The position numbers and the translations under genes are program-made. From positions 2,232,001-2,296,000 of the forward strand of contig NZ_CP139976.1 in the NCBI RefSeq assembly GCF_034424625.1: DNA of 64,000 nt. Reading direction: 5' to 3'. Shown piece by piece: positions 46,590 through 56,387 of the stretch (position 1 is the stretch's first letter; each line of letters opens with the position of its first letter). The notes beneath the pieces were generated by a model. The model ran no database searches and was not told where the DNA came from. It saw only the letters and a list, made by a program, of their open reading frames with translations. The DNA is from Janthinobacterium lividum. GTDB lineage: Bacteria > Pseudomonadota > Gammaproteobacteria > Burkholderiales > Burkholderiaceae_D.

Positions 46590-47408
46590 ATGCATAGCAA
46601 ACTCAATCTGTATGGCCGCACGGCCGCCGCCTGGCTGTTCGCGCTGCTGCTGTTCTTCCCCATCTTCTGGCTGGGCCTGATGGCCTTCAAGACGGAAGGA
46701 CAAGCCATTTCCACGCCGCCGCTGCTGTTTTTCACGCCCACGCTCGACAGCTTCCGCGAAGTGCTGGCACGCGACAATTACTTCGGCTACGCGTGGAACT
46801 CGCTGTTTACCAGCGTGCTCTCGACGGCCATCGGCCTGTTGATCGCCATCCCGGCCGCCTATTCGATGGCCTTCTTTCCCACGGGCGGCACCATCGGCTT
46901 GCTGAAATTCATGCTCAGCTCGCGCTACATGCCCGGCGTGGGCGCCCTGATGCCGATCTATATCTGCTATCAGTACTTCGGCCTGCTCGACACGCGCATC
47001 GGCCTGACCATCATGTTCATGCTGATGAACCTGCCCATCATGATCTGGCTGCTGTACACGAGCATGAAGGAGCTGCCGCGCGAAATTCTGGAGGCGTCGC
47101 GCATGGATGGCGCCACCGTGTGGGACGAATTCCGCCACGTCGTGCTGCCCCTGTCCGTGGGCGGCATCGCTTCCACGGCGCTCGTGTGCATGGTGTGGTC
47201 GTGGAATGAGTCGTTCTGGTCGCTGAACCTGGGCGCCTCCAACGCGGGCACGCTGGCCTGGCTCATCGCCTCGTATTCCAGCCCGGAAGGCTTGTTCTGG
47301 GCGAAATTGTCGGCCGCTTCGCTGATGGCCATCGCGCCCATCATGGCGCTGGGCTGGTTCTGCCAAAAACAACTCGTGCAGGGTATGACCTTTGGCGCAG
47401 TCAAATAA
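46590..47408 (+). CDS. mtlG: Polyol ABC transporter permease (MtlG/SmoG-like)
   Basis: A 272-residue MalG-type permease with six helices and the EAA loop E-I-L-E-A-S-R-M-D-G-A-T. AAGGAG lies seven bases before ATG 46590; a TTG three bases upstream is in frame but less likely. It starts ten bases behind mtlF and together they form the membrane channel of the transporter. Confidence 0.9.
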   Translation: MHSKLNLYGRTAAAWLFALLLFFPIFWLGLMAFKTEGQAISTPPLLFFTPTLDSFREVLARDNYFGYAWNSLFTSVLSTAIGLLIAIPAAYSMAFFPTGGTIGLLKFMLSSRYMPGVGALMPIYICYQYFGLLDTRIGLTIMFMLMNLPIMIWLLYTSMKELPREILEASRMDGATVWDEFRHVVLPLSVGGIASTALVCMVWSWNESFWSLNLGASNAGTLAWLIASYSSPEGLFWAKLSAASLMAIAPIMALGWFCQKQLVQGMTFGAVK

Positions 47409-47431
47409 ACTACAGAATAGAGACACACATC

Positions 47432-48481
47432 ATGGCTTATCTTCAACTGAGCAATATCGAAAAATTCTTTGGCGAGCACCGCGCCATCAAGGGCATCGAC
47501 CTGGAGATCCGGCAGGGCGAATTCGTCGTCTTCGTGGGTCCGTCGGGTTGCGGAAAATCCACCTTGCTACGCCTGATCGCGGGCCTGGAACCGATCGACG
47601 GCGGCAAGCTGTCGCTCGACGGGCGCGACATCACGGCGCTGCCATCGTCCAAGCGCGACCTGGCGATGGTGTTCCAGTCGTATGCGCTGTATCCGCACAT
47701 GACGGTGTTCCAGAACATGTCGTTCGCGCTGAAACTGGCCGGCGTCGATCCGGCCATCATCCGCGAAAAAGTCGACAAGGCGGCCGCCATCCTCGACCTT
47801 GGGCGTTACCTGGAACGCACGCCCAAAGAATTGTCTGGCGGGCAGCGCCAGAGGGTGGCCATCGGCCGCGCCATCGTGCGCGACCCGAAAGTGTTCCTGT
47901 TCGACGAACCGCTGTCGAACCTCGATGCGGCGCTGCGCGTGCAGACGCGCATCGAGATCGCCAAGCTGCACCGCGAACTGGGCGCCACCACGATTTACGT
48001 GACCCATGACCAGGTGGAGGCGATGACCCTGGCGGACCGCGTGGTGGTGCTGCGCGACGGCCAGATCGAGCAGCATGGCTCGCCATTGGAACTGTATGAC
48101 CGTCCCGCCAACCGCTTTGTCGCGCAATTCATCGGCACGCCCAGCATGAACGTGGTGCCAGCCGATGCGGCGCCGCAGTTGCTGGCGCAGGCGGGCAGCG
48201 CGGCGCAGGCGGACGGCTTCGTCGGCATCCGCCCCGAACACGTGCACCTGGGCGCGGCGCAGCTGGGCAGCGTGCCCGTCACGGTCGATCTGGTGGAGTC
48301 CTTGGGCGTGGAAACCCTGACCTATGTGCGCTTGCCGAACAATGTGCAGGTGGTGTCGCGCGGGGCGGAGCGCAGCAGCCTGCAGCCGGGCCAGCAGACG
48401 CATTTGACGTTCGAGCCGGGCTTCGTCCATTATTTTGACCGCGCCGGCAAGACCTACGCGGCGGCGAAAGGAGCGCTGTAA
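47432..48481 (+). CDS. mtlK: Polyol ABC transporter ATPase (MtlK/UgpC-like)
   Basis: A 349-residue ABC ATPase of the CUT1 group. Walker A is GPSGCGKST, the signature LSGGQRQRVAIGRAI, Walker B VFLFDEPLSNLDA and the H-loop Y-V-T-H-D-Q-V-E-A-M. The C-terminal regulatory domain (from about residue 235) with G-I-R-P-E-H-V is complete. The stop overlaps the start of the dehydrogenase gene by one base (TAATG). Confidence 0.92.
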   Translation: MAYLQLSNIEKFFGEHRAIKGIDLEIRQGEFVVFVGPSGCGKSTLLRLIAGLEPIDGGKLSLDGRDITALPSSKRDLAMVFQSYALYPHMTVFQNMSFALKLAGVDPAIIREKVDKAAAILDLGRYLERTPKELSGGQRQRVAIGRAIVRDPKVFLFDEPLSNLDAALRVQTRIEIAKLHRELGATTIYVTHDQVEAMTLADRVVVLRDGQIEQHGSPLELYDRPANRFVAQFIGTPSMNVVPADAAPQLLAQAGSAAQADGFVGIRPEHVHLGAAQLGSVPVTVDLVESLGVETLTYVRLPNNVQVVSRGAERSSLQPGQQTHLTFEPGFVHYFDRAGKTYAAAKGAL

Positions 48482-49968
48482 TGGACGCGATCGCATTGAA
48501 CCAGGCGAACCTGGCCAAGCTGCCGGCGGACGCAGCCGTGCCCGCGTATGCGCGCGGCGCGCTCGTGCCCAGCATCGTGCATATCGGCGTGGGCGGCTTT
48601 TTCCGCGCCCACCAGGCCGTGTACCTCGATGATTTACTCGGACTGCAGGGCCAAGGCCAGCAGCACGCGCAGTGGGGCTATTGCGGCGTGGGCTTGCTGG
48701 CGCATGACGCGGCCATGCGCGACGCCATGCGGGCGCAGGATGGCTTGTACACGGTGGTCGAGCGCAGCGCCGCCGGCGACAGCGCGCGCATCATCGGCTG
48801 CATCGGCGAATACCTGTATGCGCCCGACGAGCCGCAAGCCGTACTGGAAAAGCTGGCCGACCCTGGCACGCGCATCGTCGCGCTGACCATCACCGAGGGG
48901 GGGTACTATGTGAACCAGGGCACGGGCGAATTCGACGCCGGTCATGCCGACATCGTGTATGAACTGGCGCACCCGCAGGCGCCGCGCTGCTCGTTCGGCT
49001 ATCTGGCGGCGGCGCTGGCCGTGCGCCACCAGCGGGGCCTGGCGCCGTTTACCATCATGTCCTGCGATAACCTGCAAAACAATGGCGACGTGACGCGCAA
49101 GATGTTGCTGGCCTTTGTCTCCCTGCGCGACGGGGAGCTGGCGCGCTGGCTGGCCACGCATGGCAGCTTCCCCAACAGCATGGTCGACCGCATCACCCCG
49201 GCCACCACCGATGAGCACCGGGCGCTGGTGCGCGACAGCTTTGGCATCATCGACGCCTGGCCCGTCGTGTGCGAGCCGTTCCGCCAGTGGGTCATCGAAG
49301 ACGACTTCCCGCAGGGGCGGCCGGCCTGGGAGCTGGTGGGCGCGCAGATGACGCACGACGTGCTGCCATATGAAAAGATGAAGCTGCGCCTCTTGAATGC
49401 CAGCCACCAGGCCCTGTGCTACATCGGTATGCAGTTCGGTTACACGTTTGCGCACGAAGCGATGAACGATCCTGGCATCCGCGTGCTCGTGCGCCAGATG
49501 ATGGATGAGGAAGTGACGCCCTTGCTGGATGTAGTGGAAGGCATTGACCTAGAGCGGTACAAGGCCACCCTGATCGAGCGCTTTTCGAATCCGGCCGTGC
49601 GCGACCAGCTGGCGCGCATCGGCACGGAAGGTTCGGCGCGCATCCCGAAATTCGTGCTGCCATCCGTGCGCGAAGCACTGGCCCGTGACGGCGCCATCAA
49701 GCTGCTGGCGTTTACCGTGGCGTGCTGGTTCCGCTACCTGGAAGGCCACGACGAGCAGGGGCGCGAGATGCCCTTGAACGACCCGTATGCGGCGCGCCTG
49801 CGCGCACTGGCGCTGCAGGGCGGGGCGGACGCGAAGGCCTTGCTGTCGCTGCGCGAGTTGTTCGGCGAGTTGAGCGACACGCCAGCCTTTACGCAGGCGG
49901 TGGGGCAGTCGCTGGCCAGCCTGTATGGGCTGGGCGCGCGCGCGGCGCTGGAACAGATCGTCGCCTGA
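48481..49968 (+). CDS. mtlD: Mannitol 2-dehydrogenase (polyol-specific long-chain dehydrogenase)
   Basis: A 495-residue NAD-dependent enzyme that oxidises D-mannitol to D-fructose (often also D-arabinitol or D-sorbitol). The N-terminal nucleotide-binding part I-V-H-I-G-V-G-G-F-F-R-A-H-Q-A-V-Y-L-D-D covers residues 30-49. The catalytic lysine is expected in M-K-L-R-L-L-N-A-S-H-Q, near residues 300-310. Length is standard for the family. Coupling to mtlK and position in the operon support mannitol rather than fructuronate as substrate. No fructokinase is seen in the window. Confidence 0.9.
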   Translation: MDAIALNQANLAKLPADAAVPAYARGALVPSIVHIGVGGFFRAHQAVYLDDLLGLQGQGQQHAQWGYCGVGLLAHDAAMRDAMRAQDGLYTVVERSAAGDSARIIGCIGEYLYAPDEPQAVLEKLADPGTRIVALTITEGGYYVNQGTGEFDAGHADIVYELAHPQAPRCSFGYLAAALAVRHQRGLAPFTIMSCDNLQNNGDVTRKMLLAFVSLRDGELARWLATHGSFPNSMVDRITPATTDEHRALVRDSFGIIDAWPVVCEPFRQWVIEDDFPQGRPAWELVGAQMTHDVLPYEKMKLRLLNASHQALCYIGMQFGYTFAHEAMNDPGIRVLVRQMMDEEVTPLLDVVEGIDLERYKATLIERFSNPAVRDQLARIGTEGSARIPKFVLPSVREALARDGAIKLLAFTVACWFRYLEGHDEQGREMPLNDPYAARLRALALQGGADAKALLSLRELFGELSDTPAFTQAVGQSLASLYGLGARAALEQIVA

Positions 49969-49984
49969 CGGGGGAGGGCGCGCC

Positions 49985-50902
49985 ATGCCACGCAAAGCCG
50001 ATGCCTCGCTGCCGCAGATGGAGCTGGAACAGCAGCGCGACGCCACGCCAGGCTTCGAGCCGAAAGGCAGTTTTGGCTTCATCCGCTACCTGGAGCACGG
50101 CTTTCCGAATTCGCTGGTGCGCTGGCATTACCACGACGAGTATGAACTGCACCTGATCGTCGAAAGCAGCGGCAAGGTCTTTGTCGGCGACTACATCGGC
50201 CAGTTCACGCCCGGCCACCTGGTGCTGACGGGACCGCGCGTGCCGCACAACTGGGTCTCGCTCGACACGCCGCCGGAAGGTGTGGCCTTGCGCGACATGG
50301 TGGTCCAGTTTTCGCATGCGCCGCTGGCGTCGATGGCCACCGCCATTCCCGAATTGAAGGATATTTTTCCGCTGCTGCAGCGTGCCTTGCACGGCGTGGA
50401 ATTTTTTGGCGTCAGCGAACAGTCGCTGCGGCGTTTCCAGCGCATCCGCGACAGCAATGGCCTGCCGCGCTTCATCGAGTTCCTGACCTTGCTGGGCGAA
50501 CTGGCGCAGACCAGCGATTACCAGCTGCTGTCGACGGTGCCGATGCAGTCGAGCGACGACGACGTGGCGCTGGCGCGCATCAGTTCGGCCATCAACTTCA
50601 TCGTGCACAATTACAGCAGCCAGTTTTCGCTGAAACAGCTGGCCGAGCAGGTGGACATGCCCGAGCGGACGTTTTCGCGTTTTTTTCGCAGCGCCACGGG
50701 CAACAGCTTCACGGACTTCGTCAACCGCCTGCGCATCAACAAGGCGTGCCAGCTGTTGATGGAGACGGAGCGCTATGTCAGCAACATCTGCTACGAGGCG
50801 GGATTCAATAACGTGGCCAATTTCAACCGGCGCTTCCTGGAATTGAAGGGCATGACGCCGAAGGAGTTTCGCCAGCAGGCGCTGGGCCGTTTTGGCGCCT
50901 GA
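49985..50902 (+). CDS. AraC-family regulator, MtlR-like, first of two
   Basis: A 305-residue AraC/XylS regulator. Residues about 35-110 form a cupin-like sugar-sensing part (R-W-H-Y-H-D-E-Y-E-L-H-L-I-V ... P-G-H-L-V-L-T-G-P-R-V-P-H-N-W). Two HTH motifs cover the last 105 residues, ending with V-A-N-F-N-R-R-F-L-E-L-K-G-M-T-P-K-E-F-R. GGGAGGG precedes ATG 49985. It follows mtlD by 16 bases, so it is likely on the operon transcript. MtlR of P. fluorescens, an AraC-type activator of about 300 residues, controls its mannitol operon. Confidence 0.9.
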   Translation: MPRKADASLPQMELEQQRDATPGFEPKGSFGFIRYLEHGFPNSLVRWHYHDEYELHLIVESSGKVFVGDYIGQFTPGHLVLTGPRVPHNWVSLDTPPEGVALRDMVVQFSHAPLASMATAIPELKDIFPLLQRALHGVEFFGVSEQSLRRFQRIRDSNGLPRFIEFLTLLGELAQTSDYQLLSTVPMQSSDDDVALARISSAINFIVHNYSSQFSLKQLAEQVDMPERTFSRFFRSATGNSFTDFVNRLRINKACQLLMETERYVSNICYEAGFNNVANFNRRFLELKGMTPKEFRQQALGRFGA

Positions 50903-50957
50903 GGCTTTTTGAGGTACATTGGATGGCACAGGCGGGGACAGCCTGGGAGAGACAAGC

Positions 50958-51884
50958 ATGGAACACTTATGGCAGAAGGACAGCGAGCGCAAGGCGCCCG
51001 AGCTGGAACGGGAAAGCTACGATGGCATCATCAATTACCTTGAACACGGCTATCCCAGCTCGCGCGTGCGCTGGCACTGTCACGAGGAATATGAGCTGCA
51101 CCTGATCGTCGCCACCAGCGGACGATTGTTCGTGGGCGACTATATCGGCGAATTCTCGCCTGGCCACCTGGTGCTGACGGGCCCGCGATTGCCGCACAAC
51201 TGGATTTCCAACGTGATGCCCGAAGGCGGCGTGGCCTTGCGCGACATGATCGTGCAATTTGCCCATGCGCCGCTGGCCGGTGCCGCGCGTGTCATTCCCG
51301 AACTGCGCGAACTGTTGCCGCTGCTCGAGCGCTCCAGCTATGGCGTGGAGTTTTTCGACATGGGCCACGAGGCCGAGCAGCACCTGGCGCGTATCCGCGC
51401 CACGCATGGCGCCGAACGCTTCGCCGAATTCGTCCAGATGATGAGCAAGCTGGCGCGCACGGCCAATTACCGTTTGCTGTCGACCGCCTCCCTGCGCTCG
51501 TACGACGATGACGCCACCCTGGCCAAGGTCAACTCCGTCCTCAACTACATCACGGACAATTACCGCGAGCCGATTTCGGCGGAAATGCTGGCCGATCAGG
51601 TGGGCATGTCGCTGAGTAAGTTCTCGCGCTTCTTCCGCAAGGCGACGGGTAACAGCTTCACGGATTTCATCAGCCGCCTGCGCATCAACAAGGCGTGCCA
51701 GTTGCTGATGGATACGGATCACTATGTGTCGAACGTCTGTTACGACGTGGGTTTCCAGAACGTGGCCAATTTCAACCGCCGCTTCTTGCAGGTGAAGGGC
51801 GTCACGCCCAAGGAATTCCGGCGCCAGGCAGATGGCCGCTTTGGCGGCATCGGCGGGCCCGTGGCGGATATGCCACAGGCCTGA
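50958..51884 (+). CDS. AraC-family regulator, MtlR-like, second of two
   Basis: A 308-residue paralogue of the preceding regulator with the same layout and much shared sequence (R-W-H-C-H-E-E-Y-E-L-H-L-I-V, P-G-H-L-V-L-T-G-P-R-L-P-H-N-W, and the recognition region N-S-F-T-D-F-I-S-R-L-R-I-N-K-A-C-Q-L-L-M). GGGAGAGA precedes ATG 50958. The tandem pair probably arose by duplication and may have split between two polyols or between activator and modulator. Confidence 0.9.
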   Translation: MEHLWQKDSERKAPELERESYDGIINYLEHGYPSSRVRWHCHEEYELHLIVATSGRLFVGDYIGEFSPGHLVLTGPRLPHNWISNVMPEGGVALRDMIVQFAHAPLAGAARVIPELRELLPLLERSSYGVEFFDMGHEAEQHLARIRATHGAERFAEFVQMMSKLARTANYRLLSTASLRSYDDDATLAKVNSVLNYITDNYREPISAEMLADQVGMSLSKFSRFFRKATGNSFTDFISRLRINKACQLLMDTDHYVSNVCYDVGFQNVANFNRRFLQVKGVTPKEFRRQADGRFGGIGGPVADMPQA

Positions 51885-51956
51885 AGGCTGTCACGGGCTT
51901 GTCACTTTGACTGGTTATGCTCCACGGCTATCCCACCCACCTTAGCCGAGGAATGC

Positions 51957-54011
51957 ATGAACACTGCTGTAACGTCGATCCCGAAACTGACCCTGTTGGC
52001 CATCGCCGCCGGCCTGACCCTGGCCGCTTGCGGCGGCAGCGACAATCCGCCGGCGGAGCCTTCCAAGCCCGTGGCGCAGACGGGCGTGTTCCTCGATGGC
52101 GCGGTGGAAGGACTCGATTACGTGGCGGGCAGCGCGGCCAAGGCCAGCACCAATGCCAAGGGAGAATTCATGTGCAACCCGGGCGATACGGTGGCCTTCA
52201 GCGTGGGCGGCCTGGCCCTGGGTTCGGCGCCATGCGGCGCCGTCGTCACGCCGCTGGCGCTGGCCGCCAGCACCAACGTGGCGGACGACAAGGTCGTCAA
52301 CCGCCTGCTGGCGCTGCAATTGCTCGATGACGACAGCGATCCGTCGAACGGCATCAAGCTGACGGCCGAAGTAAAGGCGGCGCTGGCCGGCAAGACGCTG
52401 GACTTTGCCGCCGCCCCGGCCGTCTTTAACGCGGCCCTGGCCGCGCATCTGGCAGCGGTGGGCGGGAAATTCGCCGGCCGCACGGTCGATGCGGAGCGCC
52501 GCGCCCTCGTGCGCGAGCATTTCGAAGACACCCTGGCCTCGAAAGCGGGCGCGCCCGTCAACGAGGCGCTGACGCAAGCCAATCCGGTCGGCGAAGTGAA
52601 AGTCACCGTGACGCGCTACCAGATACAGGCGGCCGATAAGTTCTATGTGCCGTACGAAGGCGCCAACGCCAAGATCAAGGGCGAATTCCCGAACGGCTTC
52701 CTGCCGTCGTACGGCTCGGGCCTGGCTTACAAGGGCAAGAATGCGGCCGGCGACCTGGAATTCTATGGCTTGACGGACCGCGGCCCGAACGGCGACGGCC
52801 CGCTGGTACCCGATCCATCTGGCAAGGGCACCATCGGCAGCAAAATCTTCCCGTCGCCCAGCTTCACGCCTTCGTTCGGGGTACTCACGGTGGGCAAGAA
52901 CGGTGCCGTGCTGGCGTCGAGCACGCCGATCAAGGTGTCCGCCACCGTCAACAGTTCGGGCTTGCCCGTGCCCGTGGGCGCGGTCGGCAATTCGGCCGAG
53001 ATTCCCGTCATGGATGCGATGAAGTTCGATGCAAACGGCAAGGCTGTCTTCAATGCGGGCGGCCTCGATTCGGAAGCCATCGTCGTCGATGCGAAGCGCA
53101 ATGTGCTATGGGTCTCGGACGAATACGGCCCCTTCATCATCAAGATCGATGCGGCCACCGGCATCATCCAGGCCAAGTACGAACCGGGCAAGGGCTTGCC
53201 AACCCTGTTCGCCAAGCGCCGCGCGAACCGCGGCATGGAGGGCATGACCTTAGATACGAGCAACGACAAGCTGTACGCCTTCCTGCAAAGCCCCCTGTCC
53301 GACGGCACGGCGCCATACACGGTGACGAAGAAGAATGAGCAGGTCGAGCGCTTCGCCCGCTTCACGCGCTGGATCGAATTCGACCCGGTGACGGGCACCA
53401 GCGGCAAGATGTTCGCCTATCCGCTGAATGCGGCCGACTACCAGGACGGCCGCACGGGCAACGCCAAGCTGGGCGACATGGTGGCGCTGGGCGGCGGCAA
53501 GTTCCTCGTCATCGAGCAGGGCGCCGCGCCGTCGGGCAAGGTGTTCAATAAACTGATGCTGGTCGAATTGAAGGGCGCCACCGATATCTCGGCCGCTGCC
53601 TTCAACGCGACGACCTCGGACCTGGAAAAAAGCAGCATGGGCGGCGCGGCCGTCAACGGCGCCGACTGGGCCGCCGTCACGCCGCTGAAGAAAACCCTGC
53701 TGCTGGACTTGAATGCCATCGGCTGGGCGGCGGAAAAGGCGGAAGGCCTGACCCTGATCGACGACTCCACCATCGCGCTGGCCAACGACAATGACTTCGG
53801 CCTGAAGACGAAGATCTTTGACGCGAACGGCGTGGAAGTGGCGGATGCCGACGTGACCAAGTGCACGGTCGATGCCAGCGGTACTATCGTCACCAGCGCC
53901 GCCGCCGGCTGCAATGCCGCCAACACCATCCGCGTGGCGCGTGGCGACGACCGCGAACGCCCAAGCCGCTTGTGGATCGTGAAGTTTGCCAAGGCGCTTA
54001 ATAGCTATTGA
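51957..54011 (+). CDS. Lipoprotein with esterase-like/phytase-like beta-propeller domain
   Basis: A 684-residue exported protein. The signal ends in lipobox L-A-A-C-G at about residue 26. Residues about 40-200 form a small N-terminal domain (G-V-F-L-D-G-A-V-E-G-L-D-Y) common in proteobacterial surface lipoproteins. From about residue 225 to the end it matches the family called esterase-like activity of phytase, with G-S-G-L-A-Y, G-L-T-D-R-G-P-N-G-D-G, L-D-S-E-A-I-V-V-D, V-S-D-E-Y-G-P-F-I and N-R-G-M-E-G-M-T. Function in phosphate release is suggested by family name only. It stands alone with a terminator behind it. Confidence 0.75.
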   Translation: MNTAVTSIPKLTLLAIAAGLTLAACGGSDNPPAEPSKPVAQTGVFLDGAVEGLDYVAGSAAKASTNAKGEFMCNPGDTVAFSVGGLALGSAPCGAVVTPLALAASTNVADDKVVNRLLALQLLDDDSDPSNGIKLTAEVKAALAGKTLDFAAAPAVFNAALAAHLAAVGGKFAGRTVDAERRALVREHFEDTLASKAGAPVNEALTQANPVGEVKVTVTRYQIQAADKFYVPYEGANAKIKGEFPNGFLPSYGSGLAYKGKNAAGDLEFYGLTDRGPNGDGPLVPDPSGKGTIGSKIFPSPSFTPSFGVLTVGKNGAVLASSTPIKVSATVNSSGLPVPVGAVGNSAEIPVMDAMKFDANGKAVFNAGGLDSEAIVVDAKRNVLWVSDEYGPFIIKIDAATGIIQAKYEPGKGLPTLFAKRRANRGMEGMTLDTSNDKLYAFLQSPLSDGTAPYTVTKKNEQVERFARFTRWIEFDPVTGTSGKMFAYPLNAADYQDGRTGNAKLGDMVALGGGKFLVIEQGAAPSGKVFNKLMLVELKGATDISAAAFNATTSDLEKSSMGGAAVNGADWAAVTPLKKTLLLDLNAIGWAAEKAEGLTLIDDSTIALANDNDFGLKTKIFDANGVEVADADVTKCTVDASGTIVTSAAAGCNAANTIRVARGDDRERPSRLWIVKFAKALNSY

Positions 54012-54029
54012 GCGGGAGCGGTGGTGATG

Positions 54030-54070
54030 TCGGATTACGCGGCGCTGCACGCCGCTAATCCGACCTACGT
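54030..54070. repeat. Short REP-like element
   Basis: TCGGATTACGCGGCG and CGCCGCTAATCCGA arms around a CTGCA loop, then CCTACGT. It is a short relative of the elements behind the two xsc genes. Confidence 0.7.
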
Positions 54071-54077
54071 GAACATG

Positions 54078-54119
54078 AAAAAAGCCGCGCGGTGCATCTC
54101 TGCACTGCGCGGCTTTTTT
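54078..54119. terminator. Bidirectional terminator between phytase-like and S9 peptidase genes
   Basis: Arms GCCGCGCGGTGCA and TGCACTGCGCGGC (one mismatch) are flanked by A runs on the left and T runs on the right, so it works in both directions. Confidence 0.85.
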
Positions 54120-54140
54120 AACCCCTGAAGGAGAAGTACC

Positions 54141-54167
54141 GGGGTCGGACCCTGAGGGTCCGACCCC
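54141..54167. repeat. Palindrome GGGGTCGGACCC / GGGTCCGACCCC
   Basis: A perfect 12-bp inverted repeat with a TGA loop in the S9 peptidase 3' region. Similar GGGGTCGGACCC palindromes are common intergenic repeats in Oxalobacteraceae, to my knowledge. Confidence 0.6.
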
Positions 54168-54184
54168 AGCCTTTGCGCTGCGGG

Positions 54185-56269
54185 TTACTTCTTTGTATAC
54201 GTATTCAACCAGTCCAGCACCGTGTGATGCCACAGCAGCGAATTGGCCGGTTTCAGCACCCAGTGGTTCTCGTCCGGGAAGACCAGCAGCTTGCTCGGGA
54301 TGCCCTGGCGCTGCAGTGCCGTGAAGGTGCCCAGGCCTTGCGCGGTGGGGATGCGGAAATCCAGGTCGCCCTGGACCACCAGCATCGGCGTCTTCCAGTT
54401 CTTCACGAAGTTGACGGGATTGAACTGTTCGTGCTTGGCTGGCGCATCGTAGTACGGGCCGCCGTTTTCCCATTCCGTGAACCACAGTTCTTCCGTTGCG
54501 TAAGCCATGCCGCGGTTGTCGAACACGCCGTCGTGGTTGACCAGGCATTTGAAGCCGTCCGGCCAGTTACCGGCGATCCAGTTCATCATGTAGCCGCCAT
54601 ACGACGCGCCCAGCGCGCAGCTGCGTTCGCGGTCCAGCCACGGGAATTTTTTGGTGGCCGCTTCCAGGCCCTTCTGCAAGTCGACCAGCGGCTTGCCGCC
54701 CCAGTCGCCGCTGATGGAGTCCGTGAACTTCTGGCCATAGCCGGTCGAACCGTGGAAGTCGATGAAGACGGTGGCGTAGCCGGCGCCCGCATACACTTGC
54801 GGATTCCAGCGGTAGCTCCAGCTGTTGCCAAAGCTGCCTTGCGGGCCGCCGTGGACGAGGAAAGCGACCGGATACTTTTCGCCGGCCTTGGCATTCCATG
54901 GCTTCATCACGTGGCCGTAGACGGTTTCGCCATTCGCGCCCGCGAACGAGAACTGCTCATATTCGCCGAAGCGCACGTCGGCCAGGGCTGCCGCGTTCTG
55001 CTTCGTCAGCTGGACCATCGGCGCGTTTTCCGACTTGGCGTCGAGCTTGCGCGTGTACAGCTGCGCGCCCGAGGCCAGGTTGGCTTGCGCCAGCACGATG
55101 GTATTGCCGCGCACGTCGAAGTCGCCCACGGCGCCCTTGCCCGTCAGCGCAGCGACCTTGCCGCTGGCTGCGTCGATGTGGAACAGGCGGTGCTGGCCCA
55201 CGTCATCGGCGGCGACGAGGAAAGCCTTGCTGTCAGGCGTCCAGCGGAAGTCGGCCACGGAACGGTCCCAGTCGTCGGCCACGGTGCGCTTCTTGCCGGT
55301 GGCGACATCCATCAGCACCAGATGAAAACGGTCCGCTTCGAAGCCCGGCTTGGTCATGGCGACATAGGCCAGGGTGCGGCCATCGGGCGACCAGGTAGCT
55401 TTCGCATCCCAGGCCGGATTGTCGGCCGTGAGATTGCGCGGCGCCTGGCCGCCAGCGGCAGGAATCGTGTAGACGTCGAAGTTGGTTGACCACGATTCCG
55501 TGCGGCCGGCCACGCGCACGGAGAAGGCCACCGTCTTGCCGTCCGGGCTGAAATGGTATTCGCCATTGTCGCCGAACGGTTTCGATGGGGCGTCGCCGTC
55601 CAGGGTGCCGCTCAGGCTCACGGGCGTGGCGCTGACCTTACCGGTGGCGTCGATCGGCGCCGAGTACAGCGCATTGCGGCGGCCATCGGCCCAGGTATCC
55701 CAGTGGCGCACGAACATCTGGTCGTAGACCATGCCGGTCGCCTTGTTTTTCGCTTTTTCATCGAGGCGCTTCTTCGTGCAGGCGATGTCCGCGCAATCGA
55801 GGAAGACGCCCATGCTGAAGGCCAGGCGGTCGCCCTGCGGCGACAAGCGATAGGTGTCGACATCCAGCGCCAGGTCGGTGACCTTGGCCGCTTCGCCGCC
55901 GGTCAGGGGCAGCTGCCACACTTGCGAGGAGCCGGAGCGGCCGGACAGGAAGTAGATGGCGTCGCCGTTCGGCGACCATTGCGGGTCGCTGGCGCTGGCA
56001 TCGCCGCGCGTGAGCTGGCGCGGCGCCGCGTTCGGCGCGCGCAGGTCGATCATCCACAGCTGCGTGTTGCCGCGGTTCTTGTCCAGGTTGGTGGTGCGCA
56101 CTGTGTAGACGACGCGCGTGGCGTCCGGCGACAGCACGGGGCTGCCCACACGTTCCATGGCCACCATGTCTTCCACGGTGAAACCGCGCGGCGCGGCCAG
56201 CGCAGGGATGGCTGCGGTGGTGGCCATGGCGGCACTGAATGCTCCCAAGAGCAGCAGACGTAAACTCAT
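54185..56269 (-). CDS. S9-family serine peptidase (acylaminoacyl/prolyl oligopeptidase type)
   Basis: A 694-residue exported peptidase. The signal peptide ends A-L-A at about residue 25. Residues 40-400 form a seven-bladed propeller with WD40-like S-P-D-x-x-x-x-A-F/Y repeats. The C-terminal alpha/beta hydrolase has the nucleophile S556 in G-A-S-Y-G-G, the Asp in G-D-L-D-F-R-I-P and H669 in D-E-N-H-W-V. S9C-type members remove acylated residues or dipeptides from short peptides. The gene stands alone, with the GST gene 118 bases away on the same strand. Confidence 0.92.
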   Translation of the reverse strand: MSLRLLLLGAFSAAMATTAAIPALAAPRGFTVEDMVAMERVGSPVLSPDATRVVYTVRTTNLDKNRGNTQLWMIDLRAPNAAPRQLTRGDASASDPQWSPNGDAIYFLSGRSGSSQVWQLPLTGGEAAKVTDLALDVDTYRLSPQGDRLAFSMGVFLDCADIACTKKRLDEKAKNKATGMVYDQMFVRHWDTWADGRRNALYSAPIDATGKVSATPVSLSGTLDGDAPSKPFGDNGEYHFSPDGKTVAFSVRVAGRTESWSTNFDVYTIPAAGGQAPRNLTADNPAWDAKATWSPDGRTLAYVAMTKPGFEADRFHLVLMDVATGKKRTVADDWDRSVADFRWTPDSKAFLVAADDVGQHRLFHIDAASGKVAALTGKGAVGDFDVRGNTIVLAQANLASGAQLYTRKLDAKSENAPMVQLTKQNAAALADVRFGEYEQFSFAGANGETVYGHVMKPWNAKAGEKYPVAFLVHGGPQGSFGNSWSYRWNPQVYAGAGYATVFIDFHGSTGYGQKFTDSISGDWGGKPLVDLQKGLEAATKKFPWLDRERSCALGASYGGYMMNWIAGNWPDGFKCLVNHDGVFDNRGMAYATEELWFTEWENGGPYYDAPAKHEQFNPVNFVKNWKTPMLVVQGDLDFRIPTAQGLGTFTALQRQGIPSKLLVFPDENHWVLKPANSLLWHHTVLDWLNTYTKK

Positions 56270-56387
56270 TCAAACTCCCGATTCTTATGACGACGTTATC
56301 GATATGGTATTGACGTGGCGGGCTGTACCGCCGGCAGCCCGACATCATAGCAATAAAGACGCGCTTGCTGCGGGAGTTGACCGCCGG

